Positions 12,901-24,371 of a stretch of DNA of 64,000 nt are shown here, in pieces. The notes below the pieces were generated by a model. It did not search any database, was not told the origin of the DNA, and saw only the letters and a program-made list of their open reading frames with translations. This DNA comes from Rehmannia glutinosa. Taxonomy: Eukaryota > Streptophyta > Magnoliopsida > Lamiales > Orobanchaceae. The stretch covers positions 87,907,943 to 87,971,942 of the forward strand of contig CM071936.1 in the NCBI GenBank assembly GCA_016081115.2. The letters are read 5' to 3'. Each line of letters begins with the position of its first letter. Positions within the stretch are counted from its first letter, which is position 1. A program made the position numbers and the translations under genes.

Positions 12901-14280
12901 CAGCTCTGTTCTTCCATCGACACCATAGTTCCGGCTAACTATGACTTCGATGTTGTATGGCCATCACCGCAATGAAGAATCACCAAGCTCGAGAAGTGTT
13001 CAAGGCACTCTTTGCCGAGATTGAAAGGATGGAGAGGCATCAGCCTCTTTGGACATGCGATTGGACAACAGAGATGCCACCCTACAGCCCGATTTAAGAG
13101 GCATAACGATTCGAATAAGGGAATGGTGGCAACAAAGAAGAAACAATGCGTGTGGAACAGTGAGATACTTGGACAATTGTTCAACAAGTGCTGGTGTGGA
13201 GAGTGAAAATACCGATGCCAAGACAAAGTCGAGAGAACATATTGAGCATATGCATGAAGCTCACACTGCCGAAATCAAGCTGCTGCGTGAGCAACATACA
13301 CATGATCTACTGGCGTTTGGAAGAACACATGACAAGAAAATTCACCTTCTCATGGTGAGATGAAGCGATTTGATTTCAGCAGATCCAACGCTACTCGACC
13401 GAATTCGGCCGCATACAACGCACAGACTTGGAAGCGTAACTCAACCATCGAAGACTCGACTTCATGCTTGCCAAAGATGTTCCCCTGGGGTTCCTCTATC
13501 CTTTGATGATGCCAAAAAGGGGGAAGAGGAATACCTTAAAGCAAAGAAAATCAAGTTTAGAAAAGAAAGGAGCAAGCGGTGAGTTGGGAAAATCGGTGAG
13601 GAAGTCTTAAAATGAAGAAAGGAAAACATGTTGAGGGGGAAGGACCAATGATGTGACATCGATGATTGCACAAACCCCCAACAAGGTCCTGTCACACGGT
13701 GACATTATAAGCAAAGCAAACTCCGGTGACTCGCCACTCCAACACTGCTGTTTCTATGGTGAAAAGAGAAAATCAATTGAAGCAGGGGATGAAGGAAGTG
13801 GAAGGAAGAATGGATGCCAGGGTGATGAACATCTTGAAAGAACACGGAGGCATTCCAAAGAGACAGAGACACCTATGCCATCTCGATGTCGGGACAGAGC
13901 CACGATCGTCGATGAATTTAAAACGCTCGAGTCCGAGGGATACTTTGCAAATATGTCCATGGCTCAAGCTTGGGACCTATATTTGGGAAAAGGGTCTCAC
14001 ATTATGTGAAGAAGTTGACGAGCGTGAAGCAGACAACCATCACTCTGCTGGTCACTCACCGAAAGAAGAAGACCCTGAGTTCAAGATATACGCCCAAGAA
14101 TATTGAATACGTAGATCCGGGAAGAAAGGAGGGGGATCTGGGCTGGGCTTGACCAAGTGGCAAATTTGAAAGTGGCTAAAACTAATGCCGAGTATGCAAA
14201 AAGAATAGAAGAAGAAAACAAGAGACAAACTCGGCTATGGGAGGAGAGACAGAAAGATTAAGAAGAGATGAAGTCGCCGA
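9961..14280 (+). pseudogene. ORF3 of copy B (long post-pol gene), broken
   Basis: The start codon at 9961 opens a protein beginning MAPTYDFTKLG, aligned with ORF3 of copy A. Block 1 (9961-10326) includes YVEEVAQFYVNAE, HGKAVTITAKDL, a pattern like the plant transposon-protein domain (PF20167-like, inferred). Block 2 (10302-11153) holds GYGLVI, HVNKRMFEL and a Lys/Pro/Ala-rich linker. Later pieces are charged and look like coiled coil (13200-13330, around EAHTAEIKLLREQ; 14160-14250, around YAKRIEEENKR). Total extent is about 4.3 kb, far longer than usual copia extra ORFs. Many shifts break it. The function is unknown; a structural or envelope-like role has been proposed for post-pol ORFs of SIRE elements, but no membrane segment is visible here. 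Confidence 0.55.
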
Positions 14281-14653
14281 GGGAAGGCATATGAGAAGAA
14301 AAAGAAGGCAAATGATTTGACGACGAGAAAAAGAGGAGAAGAGAAGAAGATCTTTCGATCAAGATGAAAGAAGGAGACAATAAGGAGATGAAGTGTTCTT
14401 TGTCAACCCTTCGTGTATTTTATTATGTAAATACATACAATGTAAGTCTTCTCGTATTAAAGGTATAAATTCTTTAATTTTTGTGAAGACATTTATATGC
14501 TCGACACACCTTGTAAACTTGATTGTGTTGAGAAACAAGAATGATATGATCAATAAAAAGAATTGATTCTCGCATACATTCTATGTCAATACACTATCTC
14601 AGTATGTATCATTGCTATTTACATTTTTGAATGATTTAAGTTTTGGCATCATC

Positions 14654-14666
14654 AAAAAGGGGGAAA
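14654..14666 (+). other. Polypurine tract of copy B
   Basis: The purine run aaaaagggggaaa lies directly before the 3' LTR start. It is the expected primer site for plus-strand synthesis. The context atcatcaaaaaggggga is shared with element C (61048 onward). Confidence 0.88.
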
Positions 14667-14667
14667 T

Positions 14668-16207
14668 TGTTAGGAATTTTATTGTTTAGATTTTGATGAA
14701 TGCCATGTAAAACTTAGAATAGAAAGTTGGCTCCCAATTCTTGTTGTAAATTGTATTGTAACAATTAGAGCCAAGCCGAGTTAAGTCGCCTACGCCCAAC
14801 ATGCAAGAAGACAATCAAGACTCAAGGAAGACTCTGCGAGATAGCCGAGTATGGCAAGAAGAGTAGACAGAACTCATGGAGAAGCGGTGAGATGCGGTGA
14901 GTGGAGCACTAGCCAAGTCAACTCAAGAAAAGCTAAGTCTCAAGTTGAAGTGACGAAGAAGAGTCATCCAATGATTGGAAGTCGACTCTAAGTCACCTGG
15001 GGAAAGCAAGGAAATGCGTCAAGTTGAGATAATCAGAAAAGAATCGTTGTACGTAAATCAAGAGATTTACTTAAACAAGTAATATCTCCATACCACCTTT
15101 CTCTGAGTGCTCGACCCCGAAGCGTGCAAATGGAATGAACCAATGGGAAGTACTACACCGTGTCGAACTCCGAAAAAGGTGAAAGAACAATTCATACGAG
15201 GAAATGGCAATTCCAAGAATCGCAAGCCAACGACGCAAAGTGACTTTCAAAAATTAAGCCTATCTCTTCAACGGGCAAATTTTTGAAAGTTCACTATAAA
15301 AGGCCGAGGAGTTTGTTTGAGAAGTATGATGCATATATGACACATACGTGAGATATACAAGTACATTAGAAAAATCAAACAATCTCAATCCTCAAGCCTA
15401 CATTTCAAGTACATCAATCCAACACTCACATGTGAAGGAAAGAGAACTTCAACGAGTTGAAGAGGAAGATACTTAAGACAAGGGTCTACTTTCCGGGAAG
15501 GATTGTAGAAAAGTTCAAGGTTGAACTAAGTCTTAAGCTTTTGGAGGGATTCGTGATCAAATCCAAAGAGCTTGAGCAAGTGAGTCAGTAGTAGCAAGGC
15601 TTTTGCCTGTGAAGAAGCCGAGTCGCACGAGAAGCCACCGAGTGATCAAGGCGTCTCAGCATCGAGTCCCAAAGGATCAAGTCGGCCGTTGTGATCAAGA
15701 CTTGTATCCGGACTATTACCACTTTGTAAACCGATCATTACTTAGTGGATTCCTCCGGGAGTTGGAGAAGAGAGGAGTAGAAGAATTACCCCATCTTCGT
15801 ACCTCTATAAAAACTTTACAAAGTGTCATTTACATTTCAAAGATTTAAATTTTCGCACTTTTAATCGCTTATATCTCACGATAAATTTGCTATCCATTTG
15901 ATAATTTATAAGTACTAAATCAAGTTCTAAAATCTTGCTTAATCAAACATAATGGTGTTAAGTCTTCCGCTAAAAATAAAACCACGAGTTGAGTCAAATT
16001 ATAGCCAACAATACGGTGAGTTACTCCATCAACAAATTTCACCGAAGGTGTGCTGAGAGATTAACTCTCTTGAGTGACTAATTCGATTGTCCATCAAGGA
16101 CACGGTGTTGAATCAACTCAGAGATTTAAAAGGACTAAATCGAAAATTTGTAAGGTTTATTCAACCCCCCCTTCTAAACCTTACACTTACACCCCTAGGG
16201 ACCTACA
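14668..16207 (+). repeat. 3' LTR of copy B
   Basis: Aligns with the 5' LTR from TGTTAGG to CCTACA. It carries the matching TATA motif at 15293-15302. Where the 5' LTR has CTG or CAG, this copy often has CCG, CGG, CG or TCG, for example near 15170, 15220, 15495, 15690 and 15850. Confidence 0.92.
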
Positions 16208-16574
16208 ACGGCTCAGATTAGAATGTCAAAACTGCATTTAATTCATTGCATTTAATGCGGCAGCATTTATATCCAATCATATGCTTACTGTGCAGCTTTT
16301 TACTGTACCCGTCATTATTACGCTGACGTCATCCTTAAAAATATTCCCGCTCATTTAAAACGACTGCATTTTTGTCACTTAGTTCATAAATGACTAGAAA
16401 TTTTATATCAAATATGACTTAACTCCGCTTCTCTCTTTTCATTAAGTGACACAAACGGTACCTAACTCGATCTGGTGACTTTTCCGACATGGTTGTTTCA
16501 CTTGGCTGATTTGTGAAACTTGCTCTTTTCTCATTTTCTCATCGACTATCTCTACTGATTGAGTCTTTTGAGTG
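16208..16574 (-). other. Copy A spacer between pol and ORF3, right of the insertion
   Basis: Non-coding. The minus strand aligns with the spacer of copy B near 9690-9760 (shared atgctgccgcattaaat). It continues into 2259 and below once copy B is removed. 16208-16212 (acggc) is the right target-site copy. Confidence 0.7.
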
Positions 16575-17078
16575 TTAACTCAGCTCAATTAACCTTAGCT
16601 CATTCTTAAGCTCTTCACATCTTGATTCACATAGTGGCTTAGTGAATATGTCAGCTAACTGCTTATCAGTTGAGATATATTCCAAAGTGATGTCTTTCTT
16701 TTCAACATGATCTCTTATAAAATGATATCTGACATCAATGTGCTTTGTTCTTGAATGTAACACAGATTTCGAGTGATTGCAATAGCACTTGTGTTATCAC
16801 ACATAATTGGAATTTCTTTTTCTTCAATCTCATAATCTCTCGGTTGTTGTCTCATCCATAAGACTTGGGCACAACAATCGCGCATGACTATGTACTCGCT
16901 TCACCGTAGATGTGGCTATTGAATTTTGCTTCTTGCTAAACCAGGAAACCAATCTATTTCTAAGCATTTGACATGTACCTAAAGTACTCTTCCTGTCAAC
17001 TCTACATCCAGCATAGTCTGAGTCTGAGTAACCAATAAGCTTGAATCCACCTTCCTTTGGATACCATAAGCCAACTTC
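16575..17078 (-). pseudogene. RNase H region of copy A pol
   Basis: The minus-strand piece 16575-16763 reads HIDVRYHFIRDHVEKKD and the C-terminal TKPLCESR, aligned with RNase H of copy B at 9235-9390. The upstream portion with CDNTSAIAI is in another frame: a shift lies at about 16765, just before LHSRTKHID. The N-terminal RNase H part is near 16900-17060. Confidence 0.85.
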
Positions 17079-18050
17079 CTAGCATCCCTTCAAGTACCTT
17101 AGGATTCTTTTAGCTACAGTTATGTTGCTTTCCTTTGGTGCAGATTGAAATCTTGCACATACACCAACTGCAAAGGTGATGTCTGGCCTGCTGGCTGTTA
17201 AGCAGAGCAAAGATCCAATGAGTGCTCTATATCTTGTTTGATCTACAACCTTGCCATCTGCATCCATGTCCATCTTGACTGATGTGTTCATTGGTATTTT
17301 CACAGAAGACTTCTCTTCCATACCAAATTTCTTCATTAAATCTCTGGTGTATTTTGTTTGACTTATGAAGGTTCCATCTTTCAATTGCTTGACTTGAAGT
17401 CCTAGGAAGAAAGTCAGCTCTCCCATCATGCTCATCTCAAATTTACCTTGCATGAGGTTAGAGAACTTATCACACAGTTCTTTATTTGTGGATCCAAAAA
17501 TGATGTCATCCACATATATTTGAACAAGCAGTATACTCTCTCCATCTTGAATTCTGAAGAGTGTTCTGTCCACTTTGCCTTTGGTGAATCCATTGTCAGT
17601 TAGAAATTGAGACAATGTATCATACCATGCTCTTGGTGCCTGTTTCAATCCATATAATGCTTTCTTGAGCTTGTACACCTTATTTCCAATAGTCTTCTGC
17701 TCAAAACCGGGAGGTTGTTCAACATAGACTTCTTCCTCTAATAGTCCATTTAGAAATGCACTCTTCTCATCCATTTGATACACAGTGAAGTTCTTATGTG
17801 CAGCATAGGCATGAAACATCCTTATTGCTTCCAATCTTGTAACAGGAGCAAAAGTTTCATCAAAATCTATTCCTTCTTCTTGGCATACCCTTTGGCTACC
17901 AATCTTGCTTTGTTTCTTACCACAGATCCTTCCTCATTCATCTTGTTTCTGAAAACCCATTTTGTGCCAATTATATTTTGATGGGTTGGCCTTTGCACCA
18001 ATTCTCATACCTTGTTTCTTTCAAACTGATTCAGCTCTTCTTGCATGGCT
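17079..18050 (-). pseudogene. Reverse transcriptase of copy A pol
   Basis: A 251-codon open stretch (17079-17834) covers most of the copia RT: FTVYQMDEKSAFLNG, KQAPRAWYDTL, and the intact catalytic YVDDIIFGSTN, then the thumb up to LRYLKGC. The first motif reads QMDEKSAF where copy B and most copia elements have QMDVKSAF. The RT N-terminus (EELNQFERN, GTKWVF) is at about 17930-18047 in shifted frames. This is the best preserved enzyme domain in copies A and B. Confidence 0.9.
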
Positions 18051-18335
18051 TGAATCCAATGTGTGTCATCCAATGCTTGTGACACATCTTTTAGCTCTAT
18101 TTAGGAAATAAAACAAGTAAACATTGCTTCATGTTGTGCTCTGGATCTGGTTTTTATGCCATCTCTTACATCTCCAATAACTAACTCTGGTGGATGGTCT
18201 CTCAGCCATCTCACATCAGGTTGGAGCAAGCCAGCTGGATTCAGCCATCTCGCAGACTAAGTTGTCTTGAACAGCTCTTTCATCTTCATTTAGCTTTAGA
18301 CTTTCCAGCTGTATTTGAGATTCAACTATCTCATC

Positions 18336-19324
18336 TTAATCTGTGTTGATTGCTCTTATTTCAGCTTCAACATAAGGACTCTTCTGCATAGCTGGCTGAT
18401 TCATATTGTCAGCTAACTCTTCAATGTCTTCTCCATTCACATTGGGTTCATCAAAAACCACATGGATAGACTCTTCTGTGACCATAATCCTCTTGTTCAA
18501 CACTCTATAGGCTTTGCTCTCAGCTAAGTATCCTGAAGTACCCAACATTTGGCTTTATCCCTGTCCAAAGTTCATAGGGAGTCTTGGTTAATTGCCTGTT
18601 AATCATGCATCTATTTTGAGTATAGCATGCAGTGTTAATGGCTTCAGCCCAAAATCTCTTAGGCAATCCGATTTAACTAACATGGTCCTTGGCACTTCCT
18701 TGAGAGTTCTTTCTTCTTTCTCGCTTACTCCATTTCCGTTTTGTGAAGTTCTTGTCGCAGATAACTCATGAGCAATACCATTTTCAACACAATACTGAGT
18801 AATTATCCCATTGACAAACTAAGTTCATATGTCAGACCTTATCTTTATAATGGTTTGGCTCTTTTCATTTTGAACTCTTTTCATCAGCTGAGGTAACTTC
18901 TGCAAAGTTTCCTTCTTTTTGCACATGAAGATTGTCCATGTATATCTTGAATAATCATCTACCACCACTAAGGTGTATTTCTTTCCACTTATCTTTGGCC
19001 GTGGTTCAATCGACCAAATAGATCCATATGCAACAGATGTAATATCCTTGTTGAAGAAGGACCTGGCTTGTCCTTGAATGAAGATTTTATTTGCTTTCCC
19101 ATCTGGCATGCATCACATACACTTTCTTTCTTGTATATTGAGTCTGGAAATCCTTCCACAAGATAACTCCTTGCAAGCTTGTTGATTTTCTTGAAGTTCG
19201 AGATGACTAAAGCTTCTGTGCCATAGCCAACTTGATTGGCTATGCTCTTTGCTAATGACAAGTGCTTGGTGTAGAAATAGACCAATCTACTACATACATA
19301 TTCTTCTCGTATTGATCCTTGCAA
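18336..19324 (-). pseudogene. Integrase region of copy A pol
   Basis: 19120-19324 carries the GAG-pre-integrase part (VCDACQMGKQIKSSF with the Cys pair of the zinc-binding region). 18825-19109 carries the integrase core (YTLVVVDDYSRYTW, first catalytic Asp region; IIKIRSD, second). 18336-18548 holds the C-terminal extension. Frame changes separate the pieces. The 18550-18830 stretch between them still aligns with copy B around 7080-7330. Confidence 0.8.
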
Positions 19325-19327
19325 AGA

Positions 19328-19640
19328 CTATTTCATTTGATTCAAAGATCTTTGATCCGCACACTCCCATGTTAAATCCAACATTGTAGCCCTTATCACG
19401 AGTTGATCGATGCTTAACAAGGTTGAAGTTGAGGCCTTCAACATAAGCAACATCCGTGATTTCCAATCCATTCTTCTTGATAGATCATGTGCCTTTGATT
19501 TCCCCTGGAGCTTCATTTCCTCCAAATATGACTTTTGCACCTCTAGTCTCCTTGAATCTTGACAGGTTTTACTTGTTCCCTGTCATATGTCTAGAACAGC
19601 CACTATCCATGTACCAGGTTCCTTGGCACTCAGCTGTTCC
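19328..19640 (-). pseudogene. Protease region of copy A pol
   Basis: The minus strand at about 19585-19618 reads TWYMDSGCSRHM, the intact copia aspartic protease signature (DSG at 19599-19607). The region beyond it (19328-19540) is in another frame. Compared with copy B, the Cys and His after DSG are kept. Confidence 0.78.
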
Positions 19641-20196
19641 TTGAACCTGCAATCAAGGAAATTAGTTTTTAGGTACCCATACTTGTCTGGGTCTTGAGGG
19701 GTTAGTGTTATAAGATGATCCAACCAACCTATAGCCAAAAGACTTGACTCTAAGAGGTTACCATCTATTAGTGTCATAATCATAGTGCACATTAGCAAAT
19801 TGCTTGGGGGTTTTAGGTTCATACAACTATCTCTTTTGTCTGTATGCCTGTGTGTTTGTTTTAGCAACTGCTTTCTTGGGATATTTGTGATATTTTCGAG
19901 TGTAGTGCCTGGGGTGCATATGTGTCGATAATAGCTCTTTTCCCTTTGGAATGACCTTTCCGAGGTTTAGGTCTTTGCCATTTAGGCTTGTATTCCAATG
20001 GTCTTTGCGATATTTTACATTTGTACCAATCGGCTTGGTTTGGATAGTTTCTACCATTCCCAACATGTGTGTTTTTCCTCGATGAAACTTATGGGGTTTT
20101 GGTAGCTGTTTGTCTTCACAGAGTACTTTCTATTTGGAGTTTGCTAGGGAACTCGGTGGATTTCTTCTGTTTGTCCTCTCAAAGATACTCAATCGG

Positions 20197-21963
20197 CTAT
20201 TTTCCTTTCCCTTTATATCCAAGGCCGCTTTGTTTGTGATTGTGCTTAGGAGTGAATGTGGGTGCAACATTTGATGTTTTGGGTTTTTGGGATGCTTCAT
20301 TGCTTGAGAATCCTTTTTCCAAAATCACTGGGAGTTTGATTGTGCACAAAAGAATTGAATCATATGCCCGTCTTATCCCCACATTCCTTTTAACTCATGA
20401 TAAGATCATCCAATGATTTCGATTCCTTTGTAAATGAAGCAATCACGTTTTGAGATCTTTTTCCTCTTTTCTATAGCAGCTATCTCGCTATCATTTTGGC
20501 ATTCTCAGCCTTGACTTGTGTTCTCAATGACTATGTGACTTAGAGTACTCGGCTCCTTAGTCAGCTGTGAGTTTTGGCTTTTGAGCTGATTATTTTCCTC
20601 GTTTAGAAGTGTGTGTGAGGATTTAATGTGCTCAAAATCTTTCATCATTTTGCCTAATGAATCATAAAGATCAGTGGGTGATGAAGTGTGTGTATCACAA
20701 TCACTATCACTTTGAATGAGATGAGTTAGAGTGTACCTCATCTTCTCCTGGCTGATCTTGTTCTTTAGCCATAAGACAGATCATGGCTTCTTCTTCAGAA
20801 TCACTTGAGTAGTCAGCTTCACTACTCTCTGAATCTGCTGCTTCTTTAGACTTAGCTGTCTCAGTAGTCTCAGTAGCCAACATGGATTTCTTCTTTTCCT
20901 GTCTTCTTTCTCTGAAGACTTTTATTTCTTCTTCATTCCTATATTTGTTGACTGGTGGATAGGAACAATCAATTGCAAAATGTCCTGGTTGTCTGCAGTT
21001 CCAACACAGGTTCTTAGCTCTTTGATCAGTTCTTTATGTCCTTGGGTTATCAGCTCTCTGATATTCTACCCTTTGATGCTCAACTCTCTTGGACGGCCTA
21101 TCTTTCCTTGATTTAGAGGGAGCTGAATGTCTCCTAGAGGTTTCACCCTTGATTTAGAACTTGTTGAATCTTTTGACCATTAGGGCAATCTCCTACTAGT
21201 CTATGGCTTCCTTTGGTTCAACTCTCTTTCCATCCTTGACTATCAGTGCAGTTGTCTTGGATACAGCTGTCTCCTCTTGATCTTTTCTTCTCAGCTCAAA
21301 CTCATTGGCTTTGAGGTCTGAGAATAGCTCATGGTTGGATCTTTTTGAGAGGTCCATTGAATGTCTTAGAGCCATAGTCTTCATTTCCTATTCAGCTGGG
21401 AGGCTTCTTAGTATCTTCATACACATTTCCTTTTGTGTATATTCCTTCCCAAGAGCTGAAAGCTCATTTGTGATTTCATTGAATCTTGCATCCAGCCGAT
21501 CCATGGTTTCTCCTGCAAATATTTTGAAATTTTTAAATTTTTGAATAGCAACAGATAATTTATTTTCTTTAATTTGCTCTGATCCTTCACAAATTAAAGT
21601 TAGCTTATTCCAGATTTCTTTTGCTGTTTTGCAGGATTTGACTTTGTTGAACATCGCTTTGTCCAAAGTCTTGTAAAGTATGTCCTTGGCTACATTTTCC
21701 AAGTTGTATCTCCTACTATCCTCATTAGTCCATTCAGTGCTTGGTTTTTCAACCATGGCTGGTCTTTCCTCTGCAGCTTCTTCTCCTTCAGCTGCAGCAG
21801 CTCTTGTTACAGCCGTGTTCACTTTCAATATTTGCAGTGGCCCATCCTCTATTACGAACCAAATTTCATCGTGTAGAGCAGATAGATGGGCCTGCATACG
21901 AATTTTCCAATCATCAAATTCTTCAACAGTGAACATAGGAATGCGTGTCAAACTTGCTTCCAT
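20197..21963 (-). pseudogene. gag of copy A
   Basis: The start codon is at 21963 and the frame is open to 21388 (191 codons: MEASLTRIPMF, FDDWKIRMQAHLSAL, a UBN2-type gag polypeptide). A TAG stop after LPAE replaces the Trp seen at the same place in copy B. The frame resumes in 21196-21384. The zinc knuckle CWNCRQPGHFAIDC is read at 20965-21006. A coiled-coil/acidic segment follows (20505-20741). One nonsense change plus a few shifts make it a pseudogene. Confidence 0.85.
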
Positions 21964-22074
21964 GATAATAACTTTGCTAAAAATGAAAGATTTTGAAATT
22001 CAAGTGTTTAAAACCTTTTTGAAAAGATAGAGATCTAGTTCAGTAACCAGTGTGGAAGGCTCAATGAACCAACC

Positions 22075-22086
22075 GCTCTGATACCA
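22075..22086 (-). other. Primer binding site of copy A
   Basis: The minus strand reads TGGTATCAGAGC two bases after the LTR end, identical to that of copy B. Confidence 0.92.
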
Positions 22087-22088
22087 CT

Positions 22089-24371
22089 TGTAGGTCCCAA
22101 GGGGTGTGAGTAAGGTTTAGAAGGGGGGGTTGAATAAACCTTACCAACTTTTCGATTTTAGTCCTTTTAAGATTATTACGAATTAACTCAAACGATTTTG
22201 TGTCCTTGAGGACAGCTAAGTTATTCAAATAGAGTTAGCCACTCATGCACAGGACTCGATAGAGCCGTTGATAGAATAACTCGGTGCTTAACCTTTGAAC
22301 TTTAATTTGGCTGTGTTGGTTTTATCAGCGGAAGACTTAACACCCTTTGAATTGATTTAAACTTCTTTTAACACTTGATTTTAGCACTTGGTTATTAATC
22401 AGTTGGATAGCAAATATGAGTTTATCAGCAGATATGATGTAAGTATGCGTAAATGTAAATGTCTTTGAAAAATAAATGACACAGCTTGATTTTTATAGAG
22501 GTTCGAGGATGGGGTAATTCTTCTAATCCTCTCCTCTCCAACTCCTCGGAGGAATCCACTATGTAATAGATCTATTTACAAAGTGGTCAACACTCTAGAG
22601 AGAGAACTTGGTCACACAAACAGTGGCTTCTCTTCCGACTTAAACTTCTTCACAGCTGATGCTTGCTACTTCACTCACTTTTCAAGCTCTTGGATTTGAT
22701 CACGAAGCCCTTCAATAACTTGATAACACTTGATTTTAGCACTTCACCGTTATTAATCGATTTCATTGATAGCAAATATGAGTTTATCAAATAATATGAT
22801 GTATGCAAGTAACCTTTTCTCAAAATGTAGTGAAAAATTTTGCCCAAAAATAAATGACATGGCTTGGCTTGATTTTATAGCATTGCAGGTTCTTGGTGAA
22901 GGATGGGGTAACTAATACTTTCTAATCCTCTCTCTCCATACTCCTGCGATGGAGTTTATAGAATCCACTATGTGAACTAAGATAGTCTTATTTTTATTTA
23001 CAAAGTGGACATTTAAATCAACACACAAGAATAAGATAACACAAATGATAATGGACAACCCTCTTGTTGTTGGTCGTTATTACACATCACAAAGCTATTT
23101 TATCTCTTCGAGATGCATATAAAAAACGTAGATTGAAATACTTATGCTAGCCTTCTCTACTCAACATAAAGCATTCAACTCCGAAGCACAAAAGATCTAA
23201 TATCCTCACCACTTTCATGCAAGCTCTAATAACTTTGAATTATGAATTTGTTAAATCATTGATCAAGTGATAAAACAAGAATAAGCCCAAAATACTCAAA
23301 TAGGCTTCAAGATAATAACTTCAACCAATGTTGTAAAAAATCGACCTTGAACCTTCCTACAATGCTCGACTAGGCGCTAGGGACGCCCGATTCTTCAAAA
23401 ATTTCCTCTTCCTTCGGGGCAAAATTGTTGGAAAATCGATTGCAGCGGAATTCGCCAAAAATCGGGAAAATGCTTGAAATTAGCTTGAATATTCTTGAGA
23501 ATATTTGATTAAAACATCCAACAAGAGTTCATTAATAGCTCAAATAATGCTATACACAAAGTGTTTTCAAAGTAAAAATGCAAGGAAACTAACCTTTTCT
23601 CAATGAATTTTCTCCTTTCAAGAGTTGACTCTTGTCTTGTTTGTTCCCAAAAATAAATGTGAACATTTGAAATTTTGCCCATCAAGAGTTAGGCTGATTT
23701 TCAAAAGTCACTTGTGTTCGTTGACTTGTCTTGTTGTAGTCCTCTACCCGTGATGTTGACATTTCACGTGGCTACCCGCGGCGCCATCGTATTTAATGTC
23801 TCTTGAGGCAAAGATTGCCCCATGTCTTTTCCGCAACTTTCGCTCGCTTCACTTTTCGTCAATTCTCCGTGTGTTTCCTCGTATCGCTTTGTTCAAAATA
23901 AGCTTTGCACACAATGAACTAATACTTTATCTCCGATAACTTTAACATGTTACTATTATGAGTAACATTCTTGACTTTCATCAATGGATCTCATTCAGCT
24001 TGTCTTGACTTGATTGCGTCTTTTATTCCCTGTGACTTGAAAGTTAGCTTCCAATCCTTGGATGACTCATCCGTCACTCAACTAGAGACTGGCTTCTTGA
24101 GTTGACTTGAATGACTCTTCATACAAGTTGTTTTCTCTGATACACCTTCGGTCGAGTTCTTGATTTTCCTTCTTTGCCATACTCATTGTCTTGCAAATGA
24201 GTCTTCACTTCCGATCTCTAATTGACTTCTTGTATTTCAGCGTAGTTGACTTTGACTCAACTTTTCTTGCCCTATCTATTACAATGCAAATTACATGGAA
24301 AATGGGGTGCCAACTTTCTAATTTAAGTTTTACATGGTATCATCAAAATCTACAAGATAAATTTCCTAACA
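22089..24371 (-). repeat. LTR of copy A, enlarged and chimeric
   Basis: On the minus strand it starts TGTTAGGAAATTTATC at 24371 and ends CTACA at 22089. Its ends align with the LTRs of copy B, but it is about 2.28 kb instead of 1.54 kb. The extra length is in about 22720-23560. That part repeats a piece of the same LTR (22720-22990 copies 22370-22560) and then carries minus-strand sequence of another LTR family (22990-23340, matching 60080-60400). A foreign insertion, recombination or assembly chimerism could explain it. Confidence 0.8.

Larger units (their letters stand above)
2260..16207 (+). mobile_element. Copy B: full-length SIRE/Maximus-like Ty1/copia retrotransposon, nested in copy A
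   Basis: A 13.9-kb element with two LTRs (2260-3793 and 14668-16207), a PBS complementary to the initiator tRNA-Met, a polypurine tract before the 3' LTR, copia-order gag-PR-INT-RT-RNase H, and a long ORF3 between pol and the PPT. The LTRs begin TGTTAGG and end CCTACA. It sits in the opposite direction inside copy A of the same family. Joining the flanks across it, with one target copy removed, restores a stretch of A that aligns with B's own spacer near 9758. All its ORFs are shifted or stopped. Many of the differences from copy A fall at CAG/CTG triplets, so some of the breaks may be sequence errors and not true decay. Confidence 0.9.
1..24371 (-). mobile_element. Copy A: SIRE/Maximus-like Ty1/copia retrotransposon, partial, split by copy B
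   Basis: Read on the minus strand from 24371 leftward: one LTR (22089-24371), a tRNA-iMet primer binding site, gag, protease, integrase, RT, RNase H, a spacer, then a long third ORF that leaves the window at base 1. The pol order (integrase before RT) is that of Ty1/copia. The large size and the extra ORF after pol resemble the SIRE/Maximus lineage, which is an inference from architecture. Bases 2260-16207 are not part of A: they are copy B, inserted in the opposite direction. The distal LTR of A lies outside the window. A is better preserved than B (gag and RT are each open over long stretches) but has an in-frame stop in gag and shifts in pol. Confidence 0.85.

Noticed and set aside
9961..14280. 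Retroviral-type envelope gene
   Set aside because: No signal peptide, membrane segment or Cys-rich surface domain could be seen.
2260..16207. Dating copy B from LTR divergence
   Set aside because: The differences are dominated by CAG/CTG sites and are probably not a neutral clock.
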